Part shown: one piece after another, positions 47,848-56,871 of the stretch | How positions within the stretch are numbered: position 1 is the stretch's first letter | Layout of the letters: every line of letters begins with the position of its first letter | Assembly (NCBI RefSeq): GCF_001661265.1 | Contig: NW_017566998.1 | Coordinates: forward strand, 62,001 to 126,000 | From: Saitoella complicata NRRL Y-17804 | Lineage: Eukaryota; Ascomycota; Saitoellomycetes; Saitoellales; Saitoellaceae | Length of the DNA stretch: 64,000 nt | Direction: 5' to 3' | Made by a program: the position numbers and the translations under genes | Notes under the pieces: generated by a model | Database searches by the model: none | Told to the model about the DNA's origin: nothing | Seen by the model: the letters and a program-made list of their open reading frames with translations, nothing else

Positions 47848-49032
47848 ATGACGGCACCAATCGCCGTACCACAGAGCAGCATATCGAGCTCCTCCCCCGC
47901 GACCTCCTATACAATCAATCACGAAAACACCGCCGGCCTCCCCGAATCCGCCTTCGAAGGCCCCGAAAAGCTCCTCGAGGTATGGTTTGCGCCATCACCC
48001 GAAGACTGTCCCTCCGGTAAAGGCCTCAAAACCGTCGCGCGCAAAGATTGGGAGGGAATGCTCGACCTTGTCAACTGCAAAGTCCTATCCGTGATCGAGA
48101 ACGACGAGGTCGACGCATATCTATTGAGTGAGAGTTCGATGTTCGTATTCCCTCACAAACTCATTCTCAAGACTTGCGGCACGACGACACTCCTGATCGG
48201 TCTCACTCGCCTTCTCTCCCTCGCCGCGTCCGCCGGCTTCACCTCCTCCCAAACCCCTTGGCGCGTCTTCTACTCCCGCAAGTCATTCATGTTCCCCGAT
48301 CGCCAGCTCCCACCACATAAATCCTGGCACGACGAGGTGGAGTATCTGGATAAACATTTCGAGGGCGGAAGCGCGTATCACGTTGGGAGAATGAACGGAG
48401 ATCACTGGTTTTTGTATATGACGAGCCCGGGGACGAGTGCTGCTACGGGAAATACGGCAACGAGGACCGTGGGATTGAAGGAGGGGTTTGAGGATGAGAC
48501 GTTAGAGATTTTGATGACGGACTTGTGCGAGAGGCGGGCACGACAGTTTTACCTTCCCGACGGCTACTCCTCGACCGAATCCGAATCGGACGGACACGCG
48601 CTCGGCACAACTTGTTCCTCTCAGACTAAGATCGACTCCATTTACCCCACGAGCGAATACCCCGACGCACGCGTCGATTCTTATCTTTTTACGCCGTGTG
48701 GGTACAGCGCAAACGGCGTCGTCCCCACACCCAGCTCAACGGGATACTGGACCATCCACGTCACCCCCGAACCTCACTGCTCCTACGCCTCTTTCGAAAC
48801 CAACGTGCCCACCAGCCCTACCTCCACCTCACTCGCGACAGTCGAGAAAGTCGTGGAGATCTTTGGCCCGGGCAAGTTTACCTTGACACTCTTTGAGGCG
48901 AGAGGGGTTGAGGCGGAGAGAAAGGGGAGTTTGGGGGTTGATGAGGTGAAGGGGTATAAGAGACGGGACAGGATTGTGTATGAGTTTGAGGGGTATGATT
49001 TGGTGTTTTTGACGTTTGAGAAGGAGAAGTAG
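47848..49032 (+). CDS. SPE2: S-adenosylmethionine decarboxylase proenzyme
   Basis: Single coding exon, 394 residues. It provides decarboxylated AdoMet for spermidine and spermine synthesis. The proenzyme cleavage site YLLSESSMFV is at residues 91-100; autocatalytic cutting between Glu95 and Ser96 creates the pyruvoyl cofactor on Ser96. Active-site residues equivalent to human Glu8, Glu11 and Cys82 are present in FEGPEKLLEVWF (Glu37, Glu40) and KTCGTTTLL (Cys110). KSFMFPDRQLPPH and HWFLYM follow in the four-layer fold. In other eukaryotes this gene is polyamine-controlled through its leader; here the leader seems to splice out an upstream ATG. It is divergent from the inhibitor-2 gene. Confidence 0.95.
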   Translation: MTAPIAVPQSSISSSSPATSYTINHENTAGLPESAFEGPEKLLEVWFAPSPEDCPSGKGLKTVARKDWEGMLDLVNCKVLSVIENDEVDAYLLSESSMFVFPHKLILKTCGTTTLLIGLTRLLSLAASAGFTSSQTPWRVFYSRKSFMFPDRQLPPHKSWHDEVEYLDKHFEGGSAYHVGRMNGDHWFLYMTSPGTSAATGNTATRTVGLKEGFEDETLEILMTDLCERRARQFYLPDGYSSTESESDGHALGTTCSSQTKIDSIYPTSEYPDARVDSYLFTPCGYSANGVVPTPSSTGYWTIHVTPEPHCSYASFETNVPTSPTSTSLATVEKVVEIFGPGKFTLTLFEARGVEAERKGSLGVDEVKGYKRRDRIVYEFEGYDLVFLTFEKEK

Positions 49033-49342
49033 AGGGGGCGAGCGACGCGAGCCTGGAGAACGGAGTTGCTGTGAGGAGGGAAGTGGGCATGAGAGGTAGA
49101 CATGAGAAAAGGGCTACGAACTATATTGCATTTGGAGTTTACGTTGGAGTCGCGATCGAGGGAGGACTTGTATCGGGATATCTTGGGCATAATACACGGT
49201 TGACCATCATCAACAGCGCATCAATTACTGGTACGGTATGGATCATACGTGCTGCGCCACTCTCCCCTGGGCGCAGCACATATTTCCAAGGTGCGACGGA
49301 ACTCCTCGATCACCGTACAAGAAACAGAGGTTCAAATCAACA
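49033..49342. other. Spacer between SPE2 and mL57
   Basis: 310 bp in a tandem plus-strand pair. The left part is SPE2 3' UTR; the right part carries a strongly self-complementary segment at 49231-49318 described separately. Confidence 0.5.
49231..49318 (+). promoter_or_regulatory. Folded leader element upstream of mL57
   Basis: Nested complementarity read directly: GTACGGT (49231-49237) pairs with ACCGTAC (49312-49318); GATC (49241-49244) pairs with GATC (49308-49311); inside, GTGCTGCGCC (49249-49258) pairs perfectly with GGCGCAGCAC (49270-49279) around an 11-nt loop, and TTCC/GGAA (49284-49301) forms a small second arm. The three unpaired bases between the two outer helices are ATG (49238-49240), an upstream start codon in frame with mL57. 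It could control start choice or be part of an independent RNA. Confidence 0.4.
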
Positions 49343-50081
49343 ATGACCTGTCGAAGAACCATCCAACGAGTCTGCGCTCGAACCCTCCTCGCTCCCTCCC
49401 CCACCCTCGCGCGACCCTTCGCCTCCACGGTACCATCACACAAGGCACCACACCCCCTACGAATCCGACAAAACTTCGACGTGAATGACGATATCGAGGT
49501 GGTACAGGCACAGATTAAGAAATTGACGGGAGAGACGTTGCCGGATGCGGTGGCGTGGCAGGCTGTTACGCATAAATCTTTTGCGCACGGGAAGGAAGGG
49601 TATAATGACAAGTTGGCGTTTATGGGTATGTGGTGTGTTTGTGTTTGTGTTTGTGTTTTGGTGCGATGAGCTGATCGGGTGTGATTTTTGGATAGGTCGA
49701 CGAGTGTTGAAGTTTCACCTGGCTTTGCAGCTCGCTAGTAGAGAGTCTTCGAGGCCCAGTGCTATCAACAACAAAGCGATCGAGAGCGTCACCTCTGCAC
49801 GATTGGACAACGCGACAAAGGCCAGCACACTCTTCTCCGTCGCCCAAAACATGGGTCTCAATATCCAAGACGTGATGAGATGGAAGCCCAAGCAGACGGG
49901 TGATCTGGAGTTGAGTGGTGTGAAGGGTGTTGTTGGAGATTGTTTGACTGCGATGATTGGTGCTGTGTTTATGACGAAGGGAGGACAGGCTGCTGAGGAG
50001 CTTGTGGTGAAGAAGGTTTTGCCGCACATTATTGGTGTTGGGAACCCCAGGCAGTCGAGCAGGAAGCAGGTTGAGGCATGA
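49343..50081 (+). CDS. MRPL15: Mitochondrial large ribosomal subunit protein mL57 (RNase III-like fold)
   Basis: Exons 49343-49625 and 49696-50081 are separated by a 70-nt GTATGT...TAG intron, giving 222 residues. The N-terminus MTCRRTIQRVCARTLLAPSP is a clear mitochondrial presequence, which is why this start is preferred over the in-frame ATG at 49238. The body is an RNase III-like domain: LPDAVAWQAVTHKSFAHGKEGYNDKLAFMGRRVLKFHLALQL occupies the place of the catalytic NERLEFLGD signature, but the acidic catalytic residues are missing, as expected of the structural ribosomal proteins mL57/mL44. The short size without a dsRNA-binding domain favours mL57. Its 3' end faces ECM15 at 102 bp. Confidence 0.85.
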
Positions 50082-50183
50082 TGTGGATACGGAGCTGGAG
50101 TGTAAAGTAAGGAGGGAGATACTAGATTATGGAATAAGATACTACCTTCTGAGATTACTCAACCCATCCCACCACAAACCCTC

Positions 50184-50657
50184 TCATGAGGCCAAAACAG
50201 CCCCAGTATCGTCATCCTCCGCCCCCCTCGCCAAATGATCCCTAACACTCTGCACCTTCTGCTCCAAACTACTCGCCTTATCCATCCGTGTCCCGATGCG
50301 AATATCGGTCGCGATTCGGGGACATCCCATCTCGTGGACCGCTTCGTGACATTTCCGGATGGCTTCGCAGACTTCGGTAAAGTCGCCTTCGAGGCCGGTG
50401 CCGTAGCCGTGGAGTTCGTATTTCAGGCCGGATCGTTCGAGGATTTGCTGGCCTGGAGGAGCGGGGGAGGGTTAGAGACGGAGAGAGAGAGAGAAAGACG
50501 GATGGAGGAGGGGGAGACGTACAGCGCGCGATATAGGCGCCGACTGACGGGGATGCGGTGCCCATTGGGACGAGGCAAAAGTCGGCGGTCTGCACGGCGA
50601 TCAGTCACGGACGCAGTGACGCAATCAAATCTTCCGTCTTACGCAGTTCATTCCCAT
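50184..50657 (-). CDS. ECM15: MTH1187/YkoF-type thiamine-binding-like protein
   Basis: Three exons (50657-50643, 50589-50523, 50452-50184) give 116 residues: MGMNC|TADFCLVPMGTASPSVGAYIARC|QQILERSGLKYELHGYGTGLEGDF, then IRKCHEAVHEMGCPRIATDIRIGTRMDK. This is the UPF0045/DUF77 ferredoxin-like fold, a small protein that binds thiamine-like ligands in bacterial relatives; yeast Ecm15 is the homologue and its cellular role is not settled. The 15-nt first exon is chosen because it supplies an in-frame ATG and a GTAAGA donor giving a 53-nt intron. An alternative first exon from 50793 using a GTAAGT donor would give a longer basic N-terminus. Intron 2 contains a GA-repeat tract. Confidence 0.82.
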
Positions 50658-50867
50658 CGTGTGTCGTCCCCGGCTGTGCAAAATTCTTGACGTAACTTAC
50701 CTGGAGCTTGGCTGTCCTGCGACGCCGGTGTTTGTTTACGCGGGGGGGCCTCGCCTTCCTTGACAACAAAAACACTACACCAAGCAGCAGCATTCATTCC
50801 CTCTCGAGAGCATATATCCCCTGTGAAGCAGCTGGACTGTTCACACGCACGCTCTGTTGTAGCCAAG

Positions 50868-53551
50868 ATGGCCGACGAGCTACCTTCTTACCTCGATAAC
50901 ACTGCGAGTACGGCCTACCGCTGGGGGGCAAAGGACTTGAATGAGTCCACCAACCATGGGACTATTGAGGACTTCGACGTCGGGAATGACACAAGTTTCA
51001 ATTTCAAAGGTTCAATCATAATCGACGGCGCTGACCATGCATCGCTAATCATTGTCCAACAGATTATAAACTCGACTCGGCCAAACTCGATCGCGTCAAC
51101 AAACTCGCTCAAATCCTCGACGGAATGAAACCTCGGAGCACGACAGACACCCGCAAAGTCTCGAGTACCTCGAGCGCGAAATCAGATACCGCACTCCACG
51201 CGGACCACGCCTCGCTTCCTCCCCGGAGCGCGACATCTACCCCCGTCCAGCGTGCGTCCTCCCAACAGTCTCAGCACTCTCGCCAGCAAAGTCCTCCACA
51301 CACGGCCGAACAAACCCGAACCCGGTACGATATCAGCCTCGACACCATCCACTCATCCCGACCCTGCTCGAGCGTCCGCATCTCCCCCGCCCTCCGCCAC
51401 GACCGCTCGTTCCTCGATGCAGCCTCAGATACGACCCACCAAACCGGACTGACATCCCCCTCCACAACCCGTCACTGCCGCAAAACAACCCACGAACCCG
51501 CGCCCGTCTCCCTCGAAGAACTCCCCGAAACGGAAGAGTTCGCGAGCGCGAAAAGCGATGGCGTGAAAACACAGAGAGATAGAATGGGAAGTGAGGGTAG
51601 TGCGGCGCCGTCGTGGACGAGTTCGGTAGTGAGGGAGCATTTGGATGAGATGTTGCATGGGTCTGAGCACATCCCAAGTATTACTGTCCCAAAACCACCG
51701 CCGGTGTTCCCGGATACAATGTCTCGCAGTGCGCCATGGGGCGGTATTGAGAAGATGAAAGCGGCACTTGATTATCCCTCGCAGTCTGGGGTGGAATCGG
51801 AGTATGCAGGCGATGTAGACGAAAGTGAGTGGCAAACTACTATCGACACCACTCAGAGAAACGGAAGCGGGGAGGGTCCATTCTCGAGTACGCCTAAACA
51901 CGGTGAACGAGCGGGACTTGGGCTTGTGTCTGGAGTTGAGGATACGCCGATTCGCCAGGTGCCGCGTGTTACACCGAATACGAACTCGACTGTTAAGGAG
52001 CAGAGGAGTGCTGGGGCCAGGTTTGGGAGTGATGTCGTCTCACCACATCAGCGCCGACCGCGGAGTCCGGGTGAGACTTCTCGGGCTGATGCGACATTGG
52101 GTGCTGGCGAGATCGGATATTTGATGGAGGATGACGTCTCGCAGGCCCCGGTGAATGAATCGGAACTTTGGGAACGGGATGTGGAGGAAGAAGATGAAGA
52201 GAGGGTGGTGGAAGATGAAAGGGACGAGAAAGTGAAAGAGATGAAAGACGTCATGGATAAGTTGAGCAAAGAATGCGATCGCCGTGGCGCCATCATCGAT
52301 GACCTCGTCGCGAACCTAACCTCCCTGACCCAACAACCCCGCCCCGCGCTGCAACCTAGCCCGGAGCAGGAAGCAGAACTCTGCGCAGCGAAAGATGAGA
52401 TTAGGGAGTTGAGGGAGATGATGCGTGAGATGCTCCAAAGTCAGAAGTTGAAGGAAGAGGAAGAGAGGATTAGGGTTTTGAGGGAGGATGAGTTGACGAG
52501 GGAACGGGCGAGGGAGATGGAGAGGTTGAGGAAGGTTAGTGCGAGTATGAGGAGTGCGAAGGAGGGGAGGAGTCCTGTGATTGAGCAACAGCAGGACGGG
52601 CAGGAGGAGTTGGAGGATGAGAGGGATGCGACGGAGAGTTTGCAGGAGAAGATAGGGAGGTGGAATGAACTGCTTTCAACGCCGTTGCCGCTTGGACGTG
52701 AAGGTGCTTCCACTTCAGCACGGAAACCAAAGTCTCCGACGCCGAAGTTAACGGCTCCAAAGTCACCGTTGCAGCGTATCGAGAATATCCCACTTCAGCA
52801 GCGTCGTGCGCCCTCTACCCGAAAAGCGCCCTCGCCTATACCTCCACAAAACACCTTTGACCGCCGTGGTTCAGAGGAGAAGGATATTTGGTTGGAGACA
52901 TATAAGAGGCAGTGGGCTGAGCACGAAGCCGGGAGGCAAGCTGCTGAGAGCAGGATGGCTGAGTTGCAGGAGTTGTTGAGGAGAGCGGAGACGGATATCA
53001 AGGAGTTGAGGGCGACGAATGCGGCTGCGCAGGCTGCTGCTGTCGCTGCCGAAGAACAGGCGCAAGCGATAAGGACGGAAGCTGCACGTGCTGCGTTCCT
53101 CGCTGATACGAGGACTGCTGCGTCAGCAGTGGGGTGTGGGCCCGCTCATGACCACCATACGCGACCACTCACACCCGCTGCAATGCCCGACGCCAACGAA
53201 CCAGGCCTAACCCGCGAAGACAGAATCTACTACCGCCTCCAACTCTACAAAGTCGATCGCCTCTGCTCCAACGAAACCGGCAACATCCTCAAAAACATCC
53301 TCATCCAACTCGCCACGCCCCTCGACGAGCTCCCCACCTCTATCCAACGTTTACGAAACAAGTTGGTGGAAGGGAAGAGGTTGAGGAGGTTTGCGGAGGA
53401 TGTGCATGAGTTGGTGTATGAGGGGGAGCGGATGGCGGAGGGGAGTGTTGAGAAGAGGTGCTTGGGGGAGATGGTGGCGAGGGTTGGGAGGTTCGTGAAG
53501 GTTGCGGAGAAGGAGAGGGAGAGGAGGAGGGTTGGGAGTGGACGGTACTAG
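50868..53551 (+). CDS. Large coiled-coil protein, unrecognised, with conserved-looking C-terminal domain
   Basis: Exons 50868-51009 and 51063-53551 are joined over a 53-nt intron, giving 876 residues. The join reads VGNDTSFNFKDYKLDSAKLDRVNKLAQILDG, a compact hydrophobic-patterned segment likely to be a short functional motif. Residues about 70-400 are Ser/Thr/Pro-rich and disordered. Coiled coils lie around residues 415-560 (Glu/Arg-rich, EKVKEMKDVMDKLSKECDRR) and 640-720, ending in an Ala-rich helix. The last 120 residues (DRIYYRLQLYKVDRLCSNET, NILKNILIQLATPLDELP) look like a folded helical domain. The architecture resembles spindle-pole or microtubule-organising scaffolds, but I cannot name a family. 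Confidence 0.8.
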
Positions 53552-53679
53552 TTATCGCAGAAAAGTGAAGTTGTTATGGGAATCGGGTCGAGCATTGTTA
53601 GTGGCGTTCATGGCCATGGCTGGTTGGTATAGATAATGGTAATATCTCTAATGCGTTTTTACGCCTCTCATGCTCTGGT

Positions 53680-54822
53680 TCAGTCCCTATTCCGACTTGG
53701 CTGCCATCTCCGAATGCTAACTTCCCTCACCTTATACCTCCCCAACACCTCCCCCAACGTCTCTCCCTCAACCTCACTCCCCACCGGCGGAACCTCCACA
53801 TAACACGAAATGACAGTCTTCTTAACCTGCGAACACACCCGATTCGTTGAATGCAATACATGCCACGGCCTCCTCTCCTTCTTCTTCCTCTCCACATCCC
53901 CCTCATACGAAGGATGTGAGTACGATGGGATGATCATGATAGCGAACTCAGCGTGCGAGAAAACGGGACCACGGCGGTAGAGGAGGTAGTCCACCGCGAA
54001 CTTGACACCGGGTTTTACGACCCAGCCGAGGGAGCGGAAGTGGTGGTACACCACATAATTCAGCATGAACGGATCATCTGGTGGCATCACTCCCGCCACC
54101 CTCGGGCTGTATGCAGTTCGGAATAGTGGGAGGAGCTGGGATCGAGGGATTGGGGCGGAGGTGGAGGGGTCGAGGATAGTGAGGGTGCCGAGGGAGTGTG
54201 CGAGGAAGAGGGATTCGGGGAGGGTTAATTGGAGGCGTTCGAGGTTTATGAGGTTTCCGTTGCTGTCGGTGGGGTAGGTGTATGCGTCCTTCTCCTGCTC
54301 AATCGCCTCTTCATCCACCTCCTCCTCTTCCTCATCCTCATCTTCTGGTAGTGGCACCTCACCTCTCTCCTCCCGCAGAATCCGCTCGCGTTCCTTCTGC
54401 TCAGCCTTCTCCCTCTCCTTCTTGAACTCCTGCCGCGCAGCCCTCCGTCTCGCCGTAATCTCCTCCGAAGTCAACTGTTCGTCCTGCCCGATCTCTCCAA
54501 CCGCTCTCCGTGCCCTGACAAACCACGTCGGCTCACTCCTACTCAACGTTCCCTTCCCGAAAAATCCCTTGAACCACAATCCATCACCACCGTTCGAGAC
54601 GTCAACGTGACATGACCGTGATTCGGGGTGGAAGGTCGCGGTGAATGCTGGTTGTGTTGGGGTGGAGGGGAAGAGGTATGCGATGATGTAGGGGATGTAG
54701 GAGAGGGGGTTGTGGAGGTGTAGTGGGGGGAGGGGTGGCAGAAGGGTGTAGGGAAGTGGATCGGCGTAAAGAAGGTGGATATTTGGGCCTTGAGGGATTC
54801 GTTTTTTTACTTCCTCGGTCAT
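53680..54822 (-). CDS. SEN2: tRNA-splicing endonuclease catalytic subunit Sen2
   Basis: Intronless, 380 residues. The N-terminal domain has LSYIPYIIAYLFPS and SVWF-like GLWFKGFFGKGTLSRSEPTW, typical of Sen2. A charged coiled linker rich in Glu/Lys/Arg follows. The C-terminal nuclease domain contains PDDPFMLNYVVYHHFRSLGWVVKPGVKFAVDYLLYRRGPVFSHAEFAIMI and CSQVKKTVI, providing the Tyr, His and Lys of the catalytic triad that cuts the 5' splice site of pre-tRNA introns. Sen2 acts with Sen34, Sen15 and Sen54 (on mitochondria in yeast, in the nucleus in many eukaryotes). Convergent with the coiled-coil gene. Confidence 0.93.
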   Translation of the reverse strand: MTEEVKKRIPQGPNIHLLYADPLPYTLLPPLPPLHLHNPLSYIPYIIAYLFPSTPTQPAFTATFHPESRSCHVDVSNGGDGLWFKGFFGKGTLSRSEPTWFVRARRAVGEIGQDEQLTSEEITARRRAARQEFKKEREKAEQKERERILREERGEVPLPEDEDEEEEEVDEEAIEQEKDAYTYPTDSNGNLINLERLQLTLPESLFLAHSLGTLTILDPSTSAPIPRSQLLPLFRTAYSPRVAGVMPPDDPFMLNYVVYHHFRSLGWVVKPGVKFAVDYLLYRRGPVFSHAEFAIMIIPSYSHPSYEGDVERKKKERRPWHVLHSTNRVCSQVKKTVISCYVEVPPVGSEVEGETLGEVLGRYKVREVSIRRWQPSRNRD

Positions 54823-55355
54823 TGTTGCAATTGATGGAAAAAAAAGAAAAGTTCAGCTTTCACGTCGCCGTCGAGGTTCGACCTTCACACGATTCAGGCA
54901 CGCGTACGCAAACTTTAAATTTCGTCCTCTTCTCAATTTCACCACCCCAATGATCCTACAAACCAAATGGTAAGTCCAAACCCTCATCAAATCCGCAATC
55001 ACAATCATGGAGGAGACATCTGGAAAAGCCCAATATGATGATATGTGTCTACACATCGTTGCTGGAAGAGAGGGACGTCTAGACAACGGACCTTTCAACA
55101 AAACATGTCAGCGCATTAACTACAACGGTATCTGATTTATTGGGTTCCTTTTCCAGCGGCTTGTGATTGCGGATCGATAGTTTCATGTTCTTGTGAGGAT
55201 GAGAGCTAACATCGATGAAGTGTACAGTGCTTTCCTCCTGTCTTCAGTATTCTTGTGAACCGTCAACTAGTATAGTCAATGAATCGTTCTTGCAGATATA
55301 TCGTGTCTATCCCGTTCCAATTGATTCACTCCTCCTGAACCTCCTCCCAATCTTG
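54823..55355. other. SEN2 promoter and LCL2 downstream region
   Basis: 533 bp between the SEN2 start and the LCL2 stop, both minus strand. An A-rich tract (AAAAAAAGAAAAG) lies just before the SEN2 ATG. No gene or RNA feature was recognised. Confidence 0.45.
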
Positions 55356-55784
55356 TCACCGCATCACTTTCTTCACCTCCTTACAAACATCCACCCCACC
55401 TCCTCCCATCAAACACACATAACTCCCCTTCCCTGTAACACACTTCGTCTCCCCCGCAAAACGACACGGACAATCCTTCGGCGCGTCCACACATGCCATC
55501 GTATCCGGACATACGTATTTATCTAACGGGCAGTTGCCTACAACACATATGATCCGTTAGCATTCCCGTAAGAGAAGCCCGTGGAGGAGGGCATGGGAGG
55601 AAAGGGATGTGGTACCAGCTTCGTGTTGACGTTTGTACCATTCGACTCCGCCGTGAGCTTGCTGCTGTTGTTGCTGTTGTTGACCGTGGTGACCGAAGAA
55701 TTGGTCGAAAATGTTGCCGAATTGTGCGGAGGCTGTTGCAATAATCGTAGCGATTACGACGAAGAGAAGGGGTAGCCGAGTCAT
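55356..55784 (-). CDS. LCL2: LCL2-like secretory protein (ER quality control)
   Basis: Exons 55784-55616 and 55537-55356 are joined over a 78-nt GTACCA...TAG intron, giving 116 residues. Residues 1-20 are a signal peptide ending ATASA. QFGNIFDQFFGHHG and an eight-Gln tract follow, then EWYKRQHEAGNCPLDKYVCPDTMACVDAPKDCPC and a Cys-rich tail with CVTGKGSYVC. The CPDT...C...DCPC pattern is the LCL2 family signature. In yeast Lcl2 affects chronological lifespan and is linked genetically to ER-associated degradation; molecular activity is unknown. It is divergent from bL27m (196 bp). Confidence 0.9.
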
Positions 55785-55980
55785 GACCAGCGAATCCAGT
55801 ATCAGCCTGTAAAGGTAGATGCGTCGAGGTCAACGACAGTATTGCGACGTGTCGTATAGTTTTGATTTAATTCCATTTTGCGGTTTAATTCATCTGCACG
55901 ACCCCTTACTCCAGAAATCTACGATACACCAACCTTCGAAAGCTCACCACCAAGAAGAGAGCACCCTGCCATCCCTCACG

Positions 55981-56607
55981 ATGTTCCCTCCCAGATTAAC
56001 CTCTATCTTCCGCACCGTCGGCGCTTTCACTTCCCCCTCCGCTGCCGCCCCCTCTCCCTTTACCTCCCTCTTCAACCCTCTCGGTCAAATCCGTACAGCA
56101 ACAAAGCGTGCAGGAGGTAGTACCAAAAACAACCGCGACTCCGCTGGTCGAAGGTTGGGTACGAAGAAGTTTGGGTCGCAGGAGGTTAGGTCTGGGAATA
56201 TTATCATCAGGCAGAGAGGGTCGAAGTTCCATCCTGGAGAGAATGTGAGTCTCCCTCCTTAAACCCCAGTCTTGGTCTCGCGCCACAATTAAGCAGGGAC
56301 ACTGATTGAAGGATACACGATACTAACATAGCAGCTATAGGTCGGTATGGGCAAAGACCACACCCTCTACGCCCTCGAACCCGGTTTCGTTCACTTCTAC
56401 CACGACCCCAAATACCCGAAGCGGAGATTGGTTGGGGTCGTGTTTGAGCGTGGACAGACACTTCCTTTAGCAGAGGGTGAGCCGAGACGGAGGTTGTTGA
56501 GGATGGCGCCGTGGGCTTCAAAGAAGGATATTAGGGAGAAGGAAGAGGCGTCGAAGGCGGCGAAGGCGGCGAAGGCGGATGCGGGAGTTGAGAGGATTCA
56601 GGCTTGA
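55981..56607 (+). CDS. MRP7: Mitochondrial ribosomal protein bL27m
   Basis: Exons 55981-56244 and 56341-56607 are separated by a 96-nt GTGAGT...TAG intron, giving 176 residues. A presequence ([16 protein letters not shown]...) ends before the mature start at [34 protein letters not shown], and the L27 fold continues [37 protein letters not shown]. The N-terminal arm of bL27 reaches the peptidyl transferase centre. A charged Lys/Ala-rich C-terminal extension (from about 150) is a fungal addition. The intron follows codon Asn88, inside the conserved GEN/VG loop. Confidence 0.95.
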
Positions 56608-56871
56608 GTGTGAGTTCGTTTACGGCGGGGAAAAAGAGGAAGACTGGAGCGTGGTTCTGTTACGCTGGACGCATATATATGAGCGTGGATCGATGACGCG
56701 AAGTAGCATTTTGCAGTATAACTGTGTAAGGATGGGAGCTCGACGAGGCCGTACGATGCCAAAGAATTGAATTTGAAAGATATCCTATAACCATGCACGT
56801 GCGATCTCCACAACCAGACCGCAACAAAAAAGAGAAAACGCCAGTTCCATTAAATGCCCAATCCCCTCCCC

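Noticed and set aside
50605-50793. Longer first exon for ECM15
   Set aside because: It splices in phase with a GTAAGT donor, but gives a hydrophobic and Arg-rich N-terminus foreign to the family; the 15-nt exon starting at 50657 fits family length better.
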